From assembly GCA_020847735.1 (NCBI GenBank), contig JADLBL010000019.1, positions 1 to 64,000 of the forward strand: a stretch of 64,000 nucleotides of DNA. The letters are read 5' to 3'. How positions within the stretch are numbered: position 1 is the first letter of the stretch; each line of letters opens with the position of its first letter. The stretch comes from Candidatus Eisenbacteria bacterium (GTDB taxonomy: Bacteria; Eisenbacteria; RBG-16-71-46). Positions 55,985-64,000 of the stretch are shown here, piece after piece. Position numbers and translations under genes: made by a program. Under the pieces are notes generated by a model. The model was not told where the DNA came from and ran no database searches. It saw only the letters and a list, made by a program, of their open reading frames with translations.

Positions 55985-56428
55985 ATGACGGGATTCGGGC
56001 CTCACCTGCTGGTGGACGGCTACGGCTGCGACAAGGAGCGCCTGACCGACCTGAACCTGGTCTACCGCGTGCTCGAGGAGCTTCCGCCGCGCATCGGCAT
56101 GACCAAGATCATGCCGCCCTACGTCTTCAAGTACAGCGGGCTCAAGCCGGAGGACTGGGGGCTTTCGGGTTTCGTCCTGATCGCCGAGAGCCACGTCAGC
56201 GTCCACACCTTTCCCGAGAAGACCTACGCCAGCGTGGACGTCTTCTCGGTCAAGCCGTTCGAGACCGAGTTCGCGGTCGAGTACCTCAAGTCGGCGTTCG
56301 CCATGAGCCGGACCGAATGCCGGGTGCTGGATCGCGGTACGGAGTTCCCGAAGGAGCTTGGCGGCGCCACCGGCATGGTCCGGGCCCAGCGACGGCGCGT
56401 CGGAAAGCCGTCCGCACCAACCGCCTGA
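55985..56428 (+). CDS. speD: S-adenosylmethionine decarboxylase-like pyruvoyl enzyme with altered active site
   Basis: The 147-residue protein has the SpeD fold and the self-cleavage site AESHVSVHTFPE. Ser69 would become the pyruvoyl group; H74 and S61 match the processing residues. The proton-donor Cys of AdoMet decarboxylase (Cys83 of the Thermotoga enzyme) falls on Val89 (VDVFSVKPF). True SpeD reads FTCG there, so the substrate may not be AdoMet; pyruvoyl-dependent arginine or ornithine decarboxylases have evolved from this family. No spermidine synthase is adjacent. The C-terminus is basic and longer than usual. A perfect 14-bp hairpin follows. Confidence 0.8.
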   Translation: MTGFGPHLLVDGYGCDKERLTDLNLVYRVLEELPPRIGMTKIMPPYVFKYSGLKPEDWGLSGFVLIAESHVSVHTFPEKTYASVDVFSVKPFETEFAVEYLKSAFAMSRTECRVLDRGTEFPKELGGATGMVRAQRRRVGKPSAPTA

Positions 56429-56440
56429 GCCCGTTCGCTT

Positions 56441-56475
56441 CGACGGCCCCGGCCCGAACCCGGCCGGGGCCGTCG
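56441..56475 (+). terminator. Perfect 14-bp GC hairpin after speD
   Basis: CGACGGCCCCGGCC (56441-56454), loop CGAACCC, GGCCGGGGCCGTCG (56462-56475), twelve bases after the speD stop and 29 before the next start. No T tract. A terminator is likely. Confidence 0.6.
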
Positions 56476-56504
56476 CGTTCCCACGCACCGTTCCGGAGAA
56501 ATGG

Positions 56505-57716
56505 ATGCCGCACGAAACCGCGGACCGCCTCACCTCGCGCCCGACGGCCCGCCTGATCCTGCGCCGCGGCGAGGACCGCCGCGTGCGCGGCGGTCACCCG
56601 TGGATCTTCAGCAATGAAGTGGCGGCCTGGGAGGGCGTGGTCGAGGATGGCGGGCTCGCCGAGATCACGGACCCGCGCGGCGCGTTCCTCGGCGTCGCCT
56701 ACGTGAACCGTCACAGCCTGATCTGCGCCCGGGTCCTGACGCGCCGTCGGGACGGGATCGACACCGAGTTCTTCGTGCGGCGGCTCGAGCGCGCACGGCG
56801 CCTACGCGCGGCCGTCTACCCCGAGGAAGCGGCCGTGCGGCTGGTCTACGGCGAGTCGGACCAATTGCCGGGGCTGGTCGTGGACCGATATGGCGAGTGG
56901 CTCGCCGTTCAGGTGCTTACGCTGGGTATCGAGCGCCGGCTCGACGAGGTGCGCGACGCGCTCGAGCGCGTGTTCGCGCCGCGAGGCGCGGTTTACGTCG
57001 GCGATTCGCCGATGCGCGCGCTCGAGGGGCTGGATCGCCGCCGCGAGATCTGGTGGGGCGACGTTCCCGAACGTGCGCGCGTCGAAGTGGGAGGGTTCGC
57101 GCTCGACGTGGACCTGCTCGGAGGTCAGAAGACCGGGCTCTTCCTGGACCAGCGCGAGAACCGGCGGCGAGCCGAACGCCGGGCGTCCGGAAAGCGCGCG
57201 CTCGACTGCTTCTGCTACCAGGGGGAGTGGGCCCTGCACCTGGCGCGGGGCGGAGCGACCAGCGTGCTCGCGGTGGATTCGAGCGAGCCGGCGCTGGCCG
57301 CCGCGGCGGAGAACGCCGCGCGCGCGGGCTACGCCGATCGCATCGCCTTCCGCCGGGCCTCCGCCTTCGACGAACTCCGCCGCCTCGAGCGCGAGGGCGA
57401 ACGCTTCGGGATCGTCGTGCTGGATCCGCCGGCGCTGGTCAAGTCGCGTCGTGCCGTCGCGGCCGGCGCTCGGGCCTATCGCGAACTCAACCGGGCGGCG
57501 ATGAGCCTGCTCGAGGAGGACGGCGTGCTCGTGACGTGCTCGTGCAGCCATCACCTGGACGATCCGCTGTTCCGCCAGGTGCTGCTCGAATCGGCGAGGC
57601 TGGCCCGGCGGCCGATGCGCGTTCTCGAGTGGGCGGGCGAAGCGCCGGACCACCCCGAACTGCTGGCGGTGCCCGAGACCCACTACCTCAAGTGCGCCGT
57701 GCTGCAGGCGCTCTGA
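56505..57716 (+). CDS. rlmI: RlmI-like 23S rRNA (cytosine-C5) methyltransferase
   Basis: The 403-residue protein has an N-terminal PUA domain (RRVRGGHPWIFSNEVAAWEG, about 15-90), a linking EEHEE-like domain with GESDQLPGLVVDRYG, and a class I methyltransferase domain (about 195-403). The latter shows TGLFLDQRENRR, LDCFCYQGEWALH and VVLDPPALVKSR, followed by TCSCSHH with the catalytic cysteine. This is the RlmI/YccW layout. GGAGAA lies just before the ATG at 56505. The rRNA position methylated cannot be deduced. Confidence 0.9.
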   Translation: MPHETADRLTSRPTARLILRRGEDRRVRGGHPWIFSNEVAAWEGVVEDGGLAEITDPRGAFLGVAYVNRHSLICARVLTRRRDGIDTEFFVRRLERARRLRAAVYPEEAAVRLVYGESDQLPGLVVDRYGEWLAVQVLTLGIERRLDEVRDALERVFAPRGAVYVGDSPMRALEGLDRRREIWWGDVPERARVEVGGFALDVDLLGGQKTGLFLDQRENRRRAERRASGKRALDCFCYQGEWALHLARGGATSVLAVDSSEPALAAAAENAARAGYADRIAFRRASAFDELRRLEREGERFGIVVLDPPALVKSRRAVAAGARAYRELNRAAMSLLEEDGVLVTCSCSHHLDDPLFRQVLLESARLARRPMRVLEWAGEAPDHPELLAVPETHYLKCAVLQAL

Positions 57717-57722
57717 GCCGCC

Positions 57723-57740
57723 GGCCGAAAGCGGTCGGCC
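57723..57740. terminator. Hairpin between convergent rlmI and DUF1844 genes
   Basis: GGCCGA (57723-57728), loop AAGCGG, TCGGCC (57735-57740), filling the 24-base gap between two convergent stops. It may serve both transcripts. Confidence 0.45.
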
Positions 57741-58025
57741 TCAGCTTCCCGCCGCGCCCTTCTTGAGCTCGTCCACGTAGTTGAGCCGCAGGTCGGTCAC
57801 GACCTGGGTCAGCACGCGCTGCTCGTCGGCCTCGAGGTTCCCCTTCGTGCGCGCTTCGAGGGCGCCCAGCGTGTCGATCGTGTTCTTGGCCGCGTCGAGA
57901 TTGCGCTCGAGCTTGCCCGTCATCGGGTTCATCAGCTTGCCGAGCGCGACCATGGCCGCCTGCTGCAGGCCGAGCACGAGTTGCAGGAAGAGTGCGGCGT
58001 CGCGTGAGGGTGTGGCGTCCGTCAT
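57741..58025 (-). CDS. DUF1844 family protein
   Basis: The 94-residue helical protein carries FLQLVLGLQQAAMVALGKLM near its start and AAKNTIDTLGALEARTKGNL, the conserved core of DUF1844. These small proteins are widespread outside model bacteria and have no known function. The ATG overlaps the mazG stop by ATGA, so the two are made together; a link to nucleotide clean-up is possible only by association. Confidence 0.85.
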   Translation of the reverse strand: MTDATPSRDAALFLQLVLGLQQAAMVALGKLMNPMTGKLERNLDAAKNTIDTLGALEARTKGNLEADEQRVLTQVVTDLRLNYVDELKKGAAGS

Positions 58026-58858
58026 GTCGGCTCTCCGGCAGGCGGCGCGCCGGCCGCCTGCATGCGGGCGAGGCGCTTGGCCTCCTCCCAGTAGCGGTCC
58101 ATCTCTTCGAGGGTGGCCTGCGACGGTGCGCGGCCGGTCTCCGCGAGCCGCCGCTCGACGTGCAGGAAACGTTCGCGAAAGCGGCGCAAAGTGGCGCGCA
58201 ACTCGCGTTCGGGATCCACCCGCAGGTGGCGCGCGAGGTTCACGACCGCGAACAGCAGGTCACCGATTTCGTGCGCCGTGTCGGGGGTCGCGTCGCCCTC
58301 CGACAGCGAACGTTCGACCTCGGCCGTCTCCTCGCGGATCTTCGCGACCGGGCCGGCGGTCGAGGGCCAGTCGAAGCCGACGGCCGCGGCCTTTTCCTGG
58401 AGCCGGTAGGCGGCCACCAGCGCGGGCAGCCCCCTGGGCTGCTCTCCGAGCAGCGATGCCGGCGCGTCGCCGGAGCGCTTCTCGGCCTTCTTGATCTCCT
58501 GCCACTGGCGATACGCGGCGCCGCCGTCCTGCACCACCGCGTCGCCGTACACGTGCGGATGGCGGCGGATCAGCTTGTTCGCCGCGCGCTCGAGCGCCTC
58601 GGCGAGCCCGATGCCGCGCTGCTCGCCGAGCAGTTCGAGGCAGAAGACCACCAGGAACCCGAGGTCGCCGAGCTCCTCGGCCGCGTGATCGGCGTCGCCG
58701 GAGGCGATCGCTTCGACGGCTTCGACCGATTCCTCGGTCAGGTAGGGCGTCATCGTCTCGAGCGTCTGCTCGCGGTCCCACGGGCATCCGTCGGGGCCGC
58801 GAAGCCGGCGGCAGACAGCGACGAGCTGCTCGAATGCGGTGCGCTCACGGTCGGTCAT
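58022..58858 (-). CDS. mazG: Nucleoside triphosphate pyrophosphohydrolase MazG
   Basis: The 278-residue protein has two MazG domains. The first carries CPWDREQTLETMTPYLTEE, then EELGDLGFLVVFCLELL with the metal-binding E-x-x-E-D set. The second has VGFDWPSTAGPVAKIREETAEVE and HEIGDLLFAVVNLARHL. It hydrolyses NTPs to NMP and pyrophosphate. The MTDRERT start at 58858 was preferred over an upstream ATG because a -10-like TAAGGT (58872-58867) ends eight bases before it. It leads the two-gene unit mazG-DUF1844. Confidence 0.94.
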   Translation of the reverse strand: MTDRERTAFEQLVAVCRRLRGPDGCPWDREQTLETMTPYLTEESVEAVEAIASGDADHAAEELGDLGFLVVFCLELLGEQRGIGLAEALERAANKLIRRHPHVYGDAVVQDGGAAYRQWQEIKKAEKRSGDAPASLLGEQPRGLPALVAAYRLQEKAAAVGFDWPSTAGPVAKIREETAEVERSLSEGDATPDTAHEIGDLLFAVVNLARHLRVDPERELRATLRRFRERFLHVERRLAETGRAPSQATLEEMDRYWEEAKRLARMQAAGAPPAGEPT

Positions 58859-58994
58859 GGAGCGCGACCTTAGCCGACCCGGCCCACGCGTGCACACCTG
58901 GGTCCGCTTCTCGAACGCGCGCCGCAGCGGCGGCGAGGGCCTCGCGGACGGCTCCGCCCGGTGCGCTCGTTGCCGGCGGGCCGGCGCGCGCGAA

Positions 58995-59024
58995 TTGCGC
59001 GTCGCCCTCGCCGCTGGCTATTGT
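58995..59024 (+). promoter_or_regulatory. Promoter of the alr-deo operon
   Basis: TTGCGC (58995-59000), 18 bases, TATTGT (59019-59024), 53 bases before alr. Confidence 0.45.
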
Positions 59025-59077
59025 GGCCGGCCCGGCGTCGCACGGATCGCGTACGACCGGTGGAGTGGAGAAACGAC

Positions 59078-60307
59078 ATGTCAATGCCCCTGGTGACGTG
59101 GGTGGAGGTGGACCTGGACCGGTTCGCGGCGAACCTGCGCGTGATTCGGACCGAGGTGCGCGATGCCTGCGAGCTGCTCCTGGTCGCCAAGGCGGACGCG
59201 TACGGTCACGGGGCCCGCGAGATGGCGGCGGCGGCCGAGCGCGAAGGGGTGTCGCAACTCGGCGTCGCGACCCTGCACGAGGGCGTACAGCTTCGCATGG
59301 CCGGCTGCCGGTTACCGATCGTCGCGCTTTCGCCCCTGCTGACCGCCGAGATCGACGATGCGGTGGAGCACGGCATTGACCCGACCGTGGCCGACCAAGC
59401 TTTCGCCGGTGAACTCTCGGCCGCGGCCCGGCGGAGCGGACGCCCGGTGCGTTTCCACGTCGAGATCGACACGGGCATGGGCCGCATCGGTGTCCGCGAG
59501 GCGGACGCCGAGGAGTTCGTCGCGCGGGTGTCCGCGCTTCCCGGACTTCGGCTGGCGAGCGTCTATACGCACTTTCCCGACGCCGACGCGGAGGATCTGT
59601 CCTTCGCCCGCGGCCAGGTCGGGCGCTTTCGGGCCATCGTCGAGCGGCTGGCCGCCCGCGGTCTGCGCCCGCCCCAGGTGCACGCGTCGAACAGCGCCGG
59701 CACGATGAACCTTCCCGAAGCGCGCTTCGATGTCGTGCGGATCGGGCTCGTCGCGTATGGCGTGCATCCGCCCCACGACGCCGCCCGACTCGCGCTCGCT
59801 CCGGTCATGTCGCTGCGAAGCCGGCTCGTGCAGGTCCGCGACCTCCCGGCCGGAACGCCGATCAGCTACGGGCGCTCGTACGTGACGTCGCGGCCGAGCC
59901 GCATCGGCGTCGTGCCCGTGGGCTACGGCCACGGCTACTCCTGGCTGCTGTCGAACCGCGGACAGATGCTGGTGCGCGGGCGCCGCGCGCCGATCGTGGG
60001 CCGGGTGACGATGGACCTGACGATGCTCGACCTGACGGACATCGCGGGCGTCGGCGTCGGCGACGAAGTGGTCCTGTTCGGCGAGCAGAACGGCGAAGAG
60101 CTCCGCGTCGAGGAAGTCGCCGCCTGGAGCGAGACGCTCGCCTACGAGATCATGTGCACGCTCGGCAAGCGGGTGGCCCGCCTGTATCGCAGCCAGGGAC
60201 GGGCCGTGCGGGTGACGACGCTCGTCGGCGAAAGACCGGAGTGGACCGCCGCCGCGGACGACTACCTGCGCCAGCGCGACTTCGCGGCGGCGGGCGGAGG
60301 AGCCTGA
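59078..60307 (+). CDS. alr: Alanine racemase
   Basis: The 409-residue enzyme interconverts L- and D-alanine for the cell wall. The PLP lysine lies in LLVAKADAYGHG (K38). EIDTGMGRIGV and SAGTMNLPEARFDVVRIGLVAYG follow in the barrel. The C-terminal domain supplies the catalytic Tyr in ISYGRSYV, then VGYGHGYSW and VTMDLTMLDLTD. The usual GYADG reads GYGHG here. GGAG lies 11 bases before the ATG. It is first in a run with deoB two bases downstream, an unusual partner for nucleoside-degradation genes. Confidence 0.95.
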   Translation: MSMPLVTWVEVDLDRFAANLRVIRTEVRDACELLLVAKADAYGHGAREMAAAAEREGVSQLGVATLHEGVQLRMAGCRLPIVALSPLLTAEIDDAVEHGIDPTVADQAFAGELSAAARRSGRPVRFHVEIDTGMGRIGVREADAEEFVARVSALPGLRLASVYTHFPDADAEDLSFARGQVGRFRAIVERLAARGLRPPQVHASNSAGTMNLPEARFDVVRIGLVAYGVHPPHDAARLALAPVMSLRSRLVQVRDLPAGTPISYGRSYVTSRPSRIGVVPVGYGHGYSWLLSNRGQMLVRGRRAPIVGRVTMDLTMLDLTDIAGVGVGDEVVLFGEQNGEELRVEEVAAWSETLAYEIMCTLGKRVARLYRSQGRAVRVTTLVGERPEWTAAADDYLRQRDFAAAGGGA

Positions 60308-60309
60308 GC

Positions 60310-61476
60310 ATGCGCACCTTTCTCATCGTGCTCGACGGCGTCGGCATCGGCGAGTTGCCGGACGCGGACCGTTACGGCGACCGGGGCGCGAACACGCTCG
60401 GCCACGTGGCCGAGGCGGTCGGAGGATTGCGCCTGCCGGTGCTCGAGTCGCTCGGGCTGGGGAGGCTTGCCCGCGTCTCCGGGGTGCAGCCCGTCGCGGA
60501 CGCACGCGGCGCCCGCGCCCGTCTCGCCGAGAAGTCGGCGGGAAAGGACAGCACCACCGGGCACTGGGAGATGATGGGGCTGGTGCTCGAGCGTCCGTTC
60601 CCGACCTATCCGGACGGTTTTCCCACGGTGCTGCTCGACCGGTGGGCGGAACGTGTCGGCCGGGGCTGGCTCGGAAACTGCGCGGCTTCGGGCACGGAAA
60701 TCATCGCGCGGCTCGGCGCGCGTCACGTCGAGACCGGCCGGTTCATCGTCTACACGTCGGCCGACTCGGTCTTCCAGATCGCGGCGCACGAGCGGATCGT
60801 GCCGCTGGAGGAACTCTACGCCGCGTGCCGCGCGGCGCGGGAGCTGCTGACGGGCGAGCATGCCGTCGGACGGGTGATCGCCCGGCCCTTCGTCGGCGAG
60901 CAGGGCGCGTGGACGCGCACGGCGAACCGCCGCGACTTCTCGCTCGAGCCCTTCGCGCCGACCGTTCTCGACCGGCTGACCGAGAACGGGCACCGCGTCG
61001 TCACGGTCGGCAAGGTGGACGACCTGTTCGCGGGCCGCGGCGTCGGCGACGCGATCCACACCCACAGCAACGCCGAGGGACAGGAGGTGCTGCTCGACCT
61101 GGCGAAGAAGCCCGGCGAAGGGCTGGTGTTCGCCAACCTCGTGGACTTCGACACGCAGTTCGGTCACCGCAACGACCCGGCCGGGTTCGCGCGGGCGCTC
61201 GAATCGTTCGACGAGACGCTCGGGAGGTTTCTCGGGCGCCTGCGGGACGACGAAATGGTCTGGGTGACCGCGGACCACGGCAACGATCCCACGACGCCCG
61301 GCACCGACCACACGCGCGAGTACACGCCGTTCCTGGCGGCCGGGCCGCGCGTGCGTCCGGGCGTGGACCTCGGCACCCGGTCGACGTTTGCCGACCTCGG
61401 TGCGACACTGTCGGACCAGTTCGGTCTCGCGCCGGGGCGCCACGGCGCGAGCTTCCTTCAGGAGCTGCGCGCGTGA
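60310..61476 (+). CDS. deoB: Phosphopentomutase
   Basis: The 388-residue alkaline-phosphatase-fold enzyme moves phosphate between C1 and C5 of (deoxy)ribose. It has [15 protein letters not shown] (metal Asp), [11 protein letters not shown], the nucleophile region [31 protein letters not shown] and [11 protein letters not shown]. These are all the DeoB metal ligands. It supplies deoxyribose-5-phosphate to DeoC. It overlaps cdd by GTGA. Confidence 0.96.
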   Translation: MRTFLIVLDGVGIGELPDADRYGDRGANTLGHVAEAVGGLRLPVLESLGLGRLARVSGVQPVADARGARARLAEKSAGKDSTTGHWEMMGLVLERPFPTYPDGFPTVLLDRWAERVGRGWLGNCAASGTEIIARLGARHVETGRFIVYTSADSVFQIAAHERIVPLEELYAACRAARELLTGEHAVGRVIARPFVGEQGAWTRTANRRDFSLEPFAPTVLDRLTENGHRVVTVGKVDDLFAGRGVGDAIHTHSNAEGQEVLLDLAKKPGEGLVFANLVDFDTQFGHRNDPAGFARALESFDETLGRFLGRLRDDEMVWVTADHGNDPTTPGTDHTREYTPFLAAGPRVRPGVDLGTRSTFADLGATLSDQFGLAPGRHGASFLQELRA

Positions 61477-61874
61477 AGCCCAGGGAACTCATGGCCGAGG
61501 CCGAGAAGGCCCGGAAATCCTCCTACTCGCCGTACTCGCGCTTCGCCGTCGGCGCCGCGCTGCTGACGGGCTCGGGCCGCGTCGTGCGCGGCTGCAACGT
61601 CGAGAACGCGTCCTTCGGCCTGTCCTGCTGCGCCGAACGCACCGCGGTCTTCAAGGCCGTGAGCGAGGGCGAGCGGGATTTCGTGGCCATCGCGGTCACG
61701 GCGGGCCCGGGACGCGGCTCGGCGCCCTGTGGCGCCTGTCGCCAGGTGCTGGACGAGTTCGCCCCGGGGATCTGGGTGCACTTCCGCGACGCGCGCGGCT
61801 CCATGGTCCGCCGGCGGCTCACCGCTCTGCTCGCCGACGCCTTCCGATTCCCGACCCCGCGGAGAAGGCCGTGA
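61473..61874 (+). CDS. cdd: Cytidine deaminase
   Basis: The 133-residue enzyme deaminates cytidine and deoxycytidine. It shows [13 protein letters not shown], the zinc and proton-shuttle motif [16 protein letters not shown] with the catalytic Glu, and [12 protein letters not shown]. It is the short, tetrameric type. In the operon it turns deoxycytidine into deoxyuridine for the phosphorylase. GTGA overlaps tie it to deoB and deoC. Confidence 0.95.
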   Translation: MKPRELMAEAEKARKSSYSPYSRFAVGAALLTGSGRVVRGCNVENASFGLSCCAERTAVFKAVSEGERDFVAIAVTAGPGRGSAPCGACRQVLDEFAPGIWVHFRDARGSMVRRRLTALLADAFRFPTPRRRP

Positions 61875-62803
61875 GCCGAGAACGCGATCAGCTGGTCGAA
61901 GTCATCACCCGCCAGGTGCTGCAGGCGCTGCACGGCGTGCCCGCGCAGGGCGGTACTTCCGCGCACGCACCCGCCGCCCCGCTCGCGCCCGGAGAGGTCG
62001 CCCACGATCCGGCGACCTGCGAGCGTTGCCGCAACTGGGGCGTCGCCGGCGTGCGCGATCCGGCCGAGACGCGAGTGCTGGCCGAGGCGGGCGCCTCGCG
62101 GGTCGTCGCCACCATGGGCTACTGCCCCGCGTCCGACGGCCTCGCCTCGCTCATCGATCACACGCTCCTCAAGCCCGACGCGACGCGTGAGGAGATCGAG
62201 CAGCTTTGCCGTGAAGCGGCGCAGTTCTGCTTCGCCTCGGTGTGCGTGAACCCGAACTGGGTGGCGCTCTGCCGCGAGCGCCTGCGCGGCACGGGCGTCA
62301 AGGTTTGCACGGTGATCGGGTTCCCGCTCGGAGCGCACCTGCCGGACATCAAGGCCTACGAAGCCCGCCGTGCGGTCGAGCAGGGCGCCGAGGAAGTGGA
62401 CATGGTGATCAACATCGGCGCGCTCAAGTCCCGTGACTACGCGCTCGTCGAGCAGGACATGCTCGGGGTCGTCCAGGCCGCCGGGAAGGGCGTCATCGTC
62501 AAGGTGATCCTCGAGACCGCGCTGCTCACGCGCGACGAGAAGGTCATGGGCTGCACGCTCGCCAAGGCGGCCGGCGCCGACTACGTGAAGACCTCGACGG
62601 GTTTCGCGGGCGGTGGGGCGACGGTCGAGGACGTGCAGTTGATGCGCGAGACCGTCGGGCCCGAGATGGGGGTCAAGGCTTCGGGTGGCGTGCGCACGCG
62701 CGACGACGCGGAAAAGATGGTGGCCGCCGGCGCGACGCGGCTGGGCGCTTCGGCCGGCGTCAAGATCGTCCGGGGCGAGACGCCCGCCGGAAAGGGCTAC
62801 TGA
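61871..62803 (+). CDS. deoC: Deoxyribose-phosphate aldolase with an N-terminal extension
   Basis: The catalytic domain starts near residue 94 ([12 protein letters not shown]) and has [36 protein letters not shown], the Schiff-base lysine in DYVKTSTGF, and KASGGVRT. It splits deoxyribose-5-phosphate into glyceraldehyde-3-phosphate and acetaldehyde. Usual enzymes are about 220 residues; this one has 310. The extra N-terminus has a short amphipathic helix ([16 protein letters not shown], residues 7-22), a Gly/Pro/Ala linker, and a small CxxC segment ([10 protein letters not shown]50 and C53). The helix-plus-linker resembles cargo peptides of bacterial microcompartments. The GTG at 61871 overlaps cdd by GTGA. 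Confidence 0.93.
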   Translation: MSRERDQLVEVITRQVLQALHGVPAQGGTSAHAPAAPLAPGEVAHDPATCERCRNWGVAGVRDPAETRVLAEAGASRVVATMGYCPASDGLASLIDHTLLKPDATREEIEQLCREAAQFCFASVCVNPNWVALCRERLRGTGVKVCTVIGFPLGAHLPDIKAYEARRAVEQGAEEVDMVINIGALKSRDYALVEQDMLGVVQAAGKGVIVKVILETALLTRDEKVMGCTLAKAAGADYVKTSTGFAGGGATVEDVQLMRETVGPEMGVKASGGVRTRDDAEKMVAAGATRLGASAGVKIVRGETPAGKGY

Positions 62804-62807
62804 CCGC

Positions 62808-64000
62808 GTGATCGATCCCCGCGAGTTCATCCGGACCAAACGGGACCGGCGGTCGCACGAAGCGCAGGCGATTCGGGAGTTCGTCGCCGGCTACCGCGCG
62901 GGCTCCGTTCAGGACTATCAGATGAGCGCCTGGCTGATGGCCGCCTTCCTGAACGGGCTGGATGCCGCCGAGACGGACGCGCTCACCGACTCGATGCTGC
63001 ACTCGGGGCGGGTCTTCGACTGGAGCGCGCTCGGGCGGCCGACGGCCGACAAGCACTCGACGGGCGGCGTGGGCGACAAGATCTCGCTCATGCTGGCGCC
63101 GCTGGTCGCCGCCTGCGGCGTGCTGGTGCCGATGGTCTCGGGCCGCGGGCTCGGCCACACCGGCGGCACGCTCGACAAGCTCGAGTCCATCCCCGGGTTT
63201 CGCACCACGCTGGACGCGGAGGCGATGGGCGCGCAACTGGACCGCATCGGCGTCGTCATGGTGGGCCAGGGGCCCGACCTGGCTCCCGCGGACGGCCTGC
63301 TCTACGCGCTGCGGGACGTGACCTCGACGGTCGAGTTCGAGCCCTTCATCGTCTCGAGCATCGTGAGCAAGAAGATCGCCGAGGGCGCGAAGGCCATCGC
63401 CTACGACGTGAAATGCGGCAGCGGCGCGTTCATGAAGACGCCGGAGGCGGCCCGCAGTCTCGCGAAACGACTGGTGGCCACCTCGCACGCGTTGGGCGCG
63501 CGCGCCTCCGCGCTGGTGACCGACATGAACTGGCCGCTCGGCGGCGCCGTCGGCAACGCGCTGGAGGTCGCCGAGGCCTGCGAGACGCTGCACGGGCGCG
63601 GGCCCGCCGACACGCGCGAGCTCACGATCGAACTCGCGGCCGAGATGCTGACCCTGGCCGGCGCGGAGCCGGGGCTCGAGCCCGCGCGCCGCCGGGCGGG
63701 CGCGGCGCTCGACTCGGGAGCCGCCTGGGAACGGTTCCTGGAACTGGTCCGGGCGCAGGGTGGCGACATCCGGGCGCTGGAGGGGAGGGCGCCGCTTCAC
63801 CCCGCGCCCGTCGTGACGGCGGTGCCGAGCCCCGCCGACGGAGTGGTCGCCGGGTGTGATTGCTTTGCCGTCGGCGAACTGGTCGTCGGCCTGGGTGGCG
63901 GCAGGCGGACGAAGGAGGACGAGATCGACCCTCGTGTCGGCCTCGTCGTCCTGCGGCGGCCCGGCGAGCGCGTGCGTCGCGGCGAACCGCTCGCCGAACT
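62808..64000 (+). CDS. deoA: Pyrimidine-nucleoside phosphorylase, cut by the right edge
   Basis: 397 codons are visible from the GTG at 62808, four bases after the deoC stop. Helical N-terminal part (YQMSAWLMAAFLNGLD), phosphate-binding KHSTGGVGDKISL, then VSGRGLGHTGGTLDKLE and YDVKCGSGAFMK match thymidine/pyrimidine-nucleoside phosphorylases. The C-terminal PYNP domain begins near residue 340 (SPADGVVAG) and is truncated by the window. It cleaves deoxyuridine or thymidine with phosphate, giving deoxyribose-1-phosphate for DeoB. Whether it prefers thymidine or both pyrimidines is not decided. Confidence 0.94.
   Translation, partial: MIDPREFIRTKRDRRSHEAQAIREFVAGYRAGSVQDYQMSAWLMAAFLNGLDAAETDALTDSMLHSGRVFDWSALGRPTADKHSTGGVGDKISLMLAPLVAACGVLVPMVSGRGLGHTGGTLDKLESIPGFRTTLDAEAMGAQLDRIGVVMVGQGPDLAPADGLLYALRDVTSTVEFEPFIVSSIVSKKIAEGAKAIAYDVKCGSGAFMKTPEAARSLAKRLVATSHALGARASALVTDMNWPLGGAVGNALEVAEACETLHGRGPADTRELTIELAAEMLTLAGAEPGLEPARRRAGAALDSGAAWERFLELVRAQGGDIRALEGRAPLHPAPVVTAVPSPADGVVAGCDCFAVGELVVGLGGGRRTKEDEIDPRVGLVVLRRPGERVRRGEPLAE

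Overview
The window is very GC-rich, densely packed bacterial chromosome from a Gram-negative-type organism. The envelope points that way: an outer-membrane barrel protein, a MacA-type adaptor, lipoprotein signals, and recycling of anhydro-MurNAc. A secreted protein ending in a PNP...G / FlgD-Ig-like C-terminal module, the acidic and basic low-complexity proteins and the gene mix suggest an uncultured, free-living, respiring lineage of the FCB/'Candidatus Eisenbacteria' kind; that placement is inference. Apart from two transposase fragments at the left edge there is no sign of phage, CRISPR or recent transfer.

Layout. 1-535: fragments of an ISL3-type and an IS5-type transposase. 0.5-7.1 kb: CDF metal exporter, MacA/MacB-like efflux pair without its ATPase, and a 900-residue secreted HExxH protein. 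7.1-12.6 kb: a small surface-glycan group (GT-C-type membrane glycosyltransferase, deacetylase-like protein, methyltransferase) and an acyl-CoA ligase. 12.6-19.9 kb: membrane-anchored small protein, MFS carrier, XRE-cupin regulator, heterodimeric ABC exporter, outer-membrane protein. 20.0-22.9 kb: operon of a D-2-hydroxyacid dehydrogenase, mobA and lysA, facing a coupled pair of XRE-cupin regulators. 24.8-40.9 kb: etfBA followed by a long complex I operon in classical order (nuoA-H, J-N) but with no nuoI. 40.9-42.7 kb: moaC-moeA. 43-46.2 kb: membrane protein, sigma-54 enhancer-binding protein without a receiver domain, AlaX-type editing protein. 46.3-50.3 kb: DEAD-box helicase, mutM, argJ. 50.4-55.2 kb: murQ, sugar-binding-type lipoprotein, anmK and a SpoIID/LytB protein, an anhydro-muropeptide recycling operon. 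55.2-58.9 kb: tRNA-Asp, a tiny very acidic protein, a speD homologue with a changed active site, an RlmI-like methyltransferase, and DUF1844-mazG. 59-64 kb: alr, deoB, cdd, deoC and a pyrimidine nucleoside phosphorylase cut by the right edge. The last four form a complete route from deoxycytidine to glyceraldehyde-3-phosphate and acetaldehyde.

Working together: etfBA and complex I are the electron-entry module. mobA, moaC and moeA supply molybdenum cofactor. murQ/anmK/LytB and alr serve the cell wall, and the deo/cdd operon salvages nucleosides.

Expression signals are readable by eye. Many transcripts start at TTGACN or TTGNNN, 16-18 bases, then YANNNT. In eight genes the start codon lies only 6-9 bases after the -10 hexamer, which predicts leaderless mRNAs. 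Within operons, genes usually overlap by ATGA or GTGA. Perfect GC-rich hairpins without a T tract sit after several genes.
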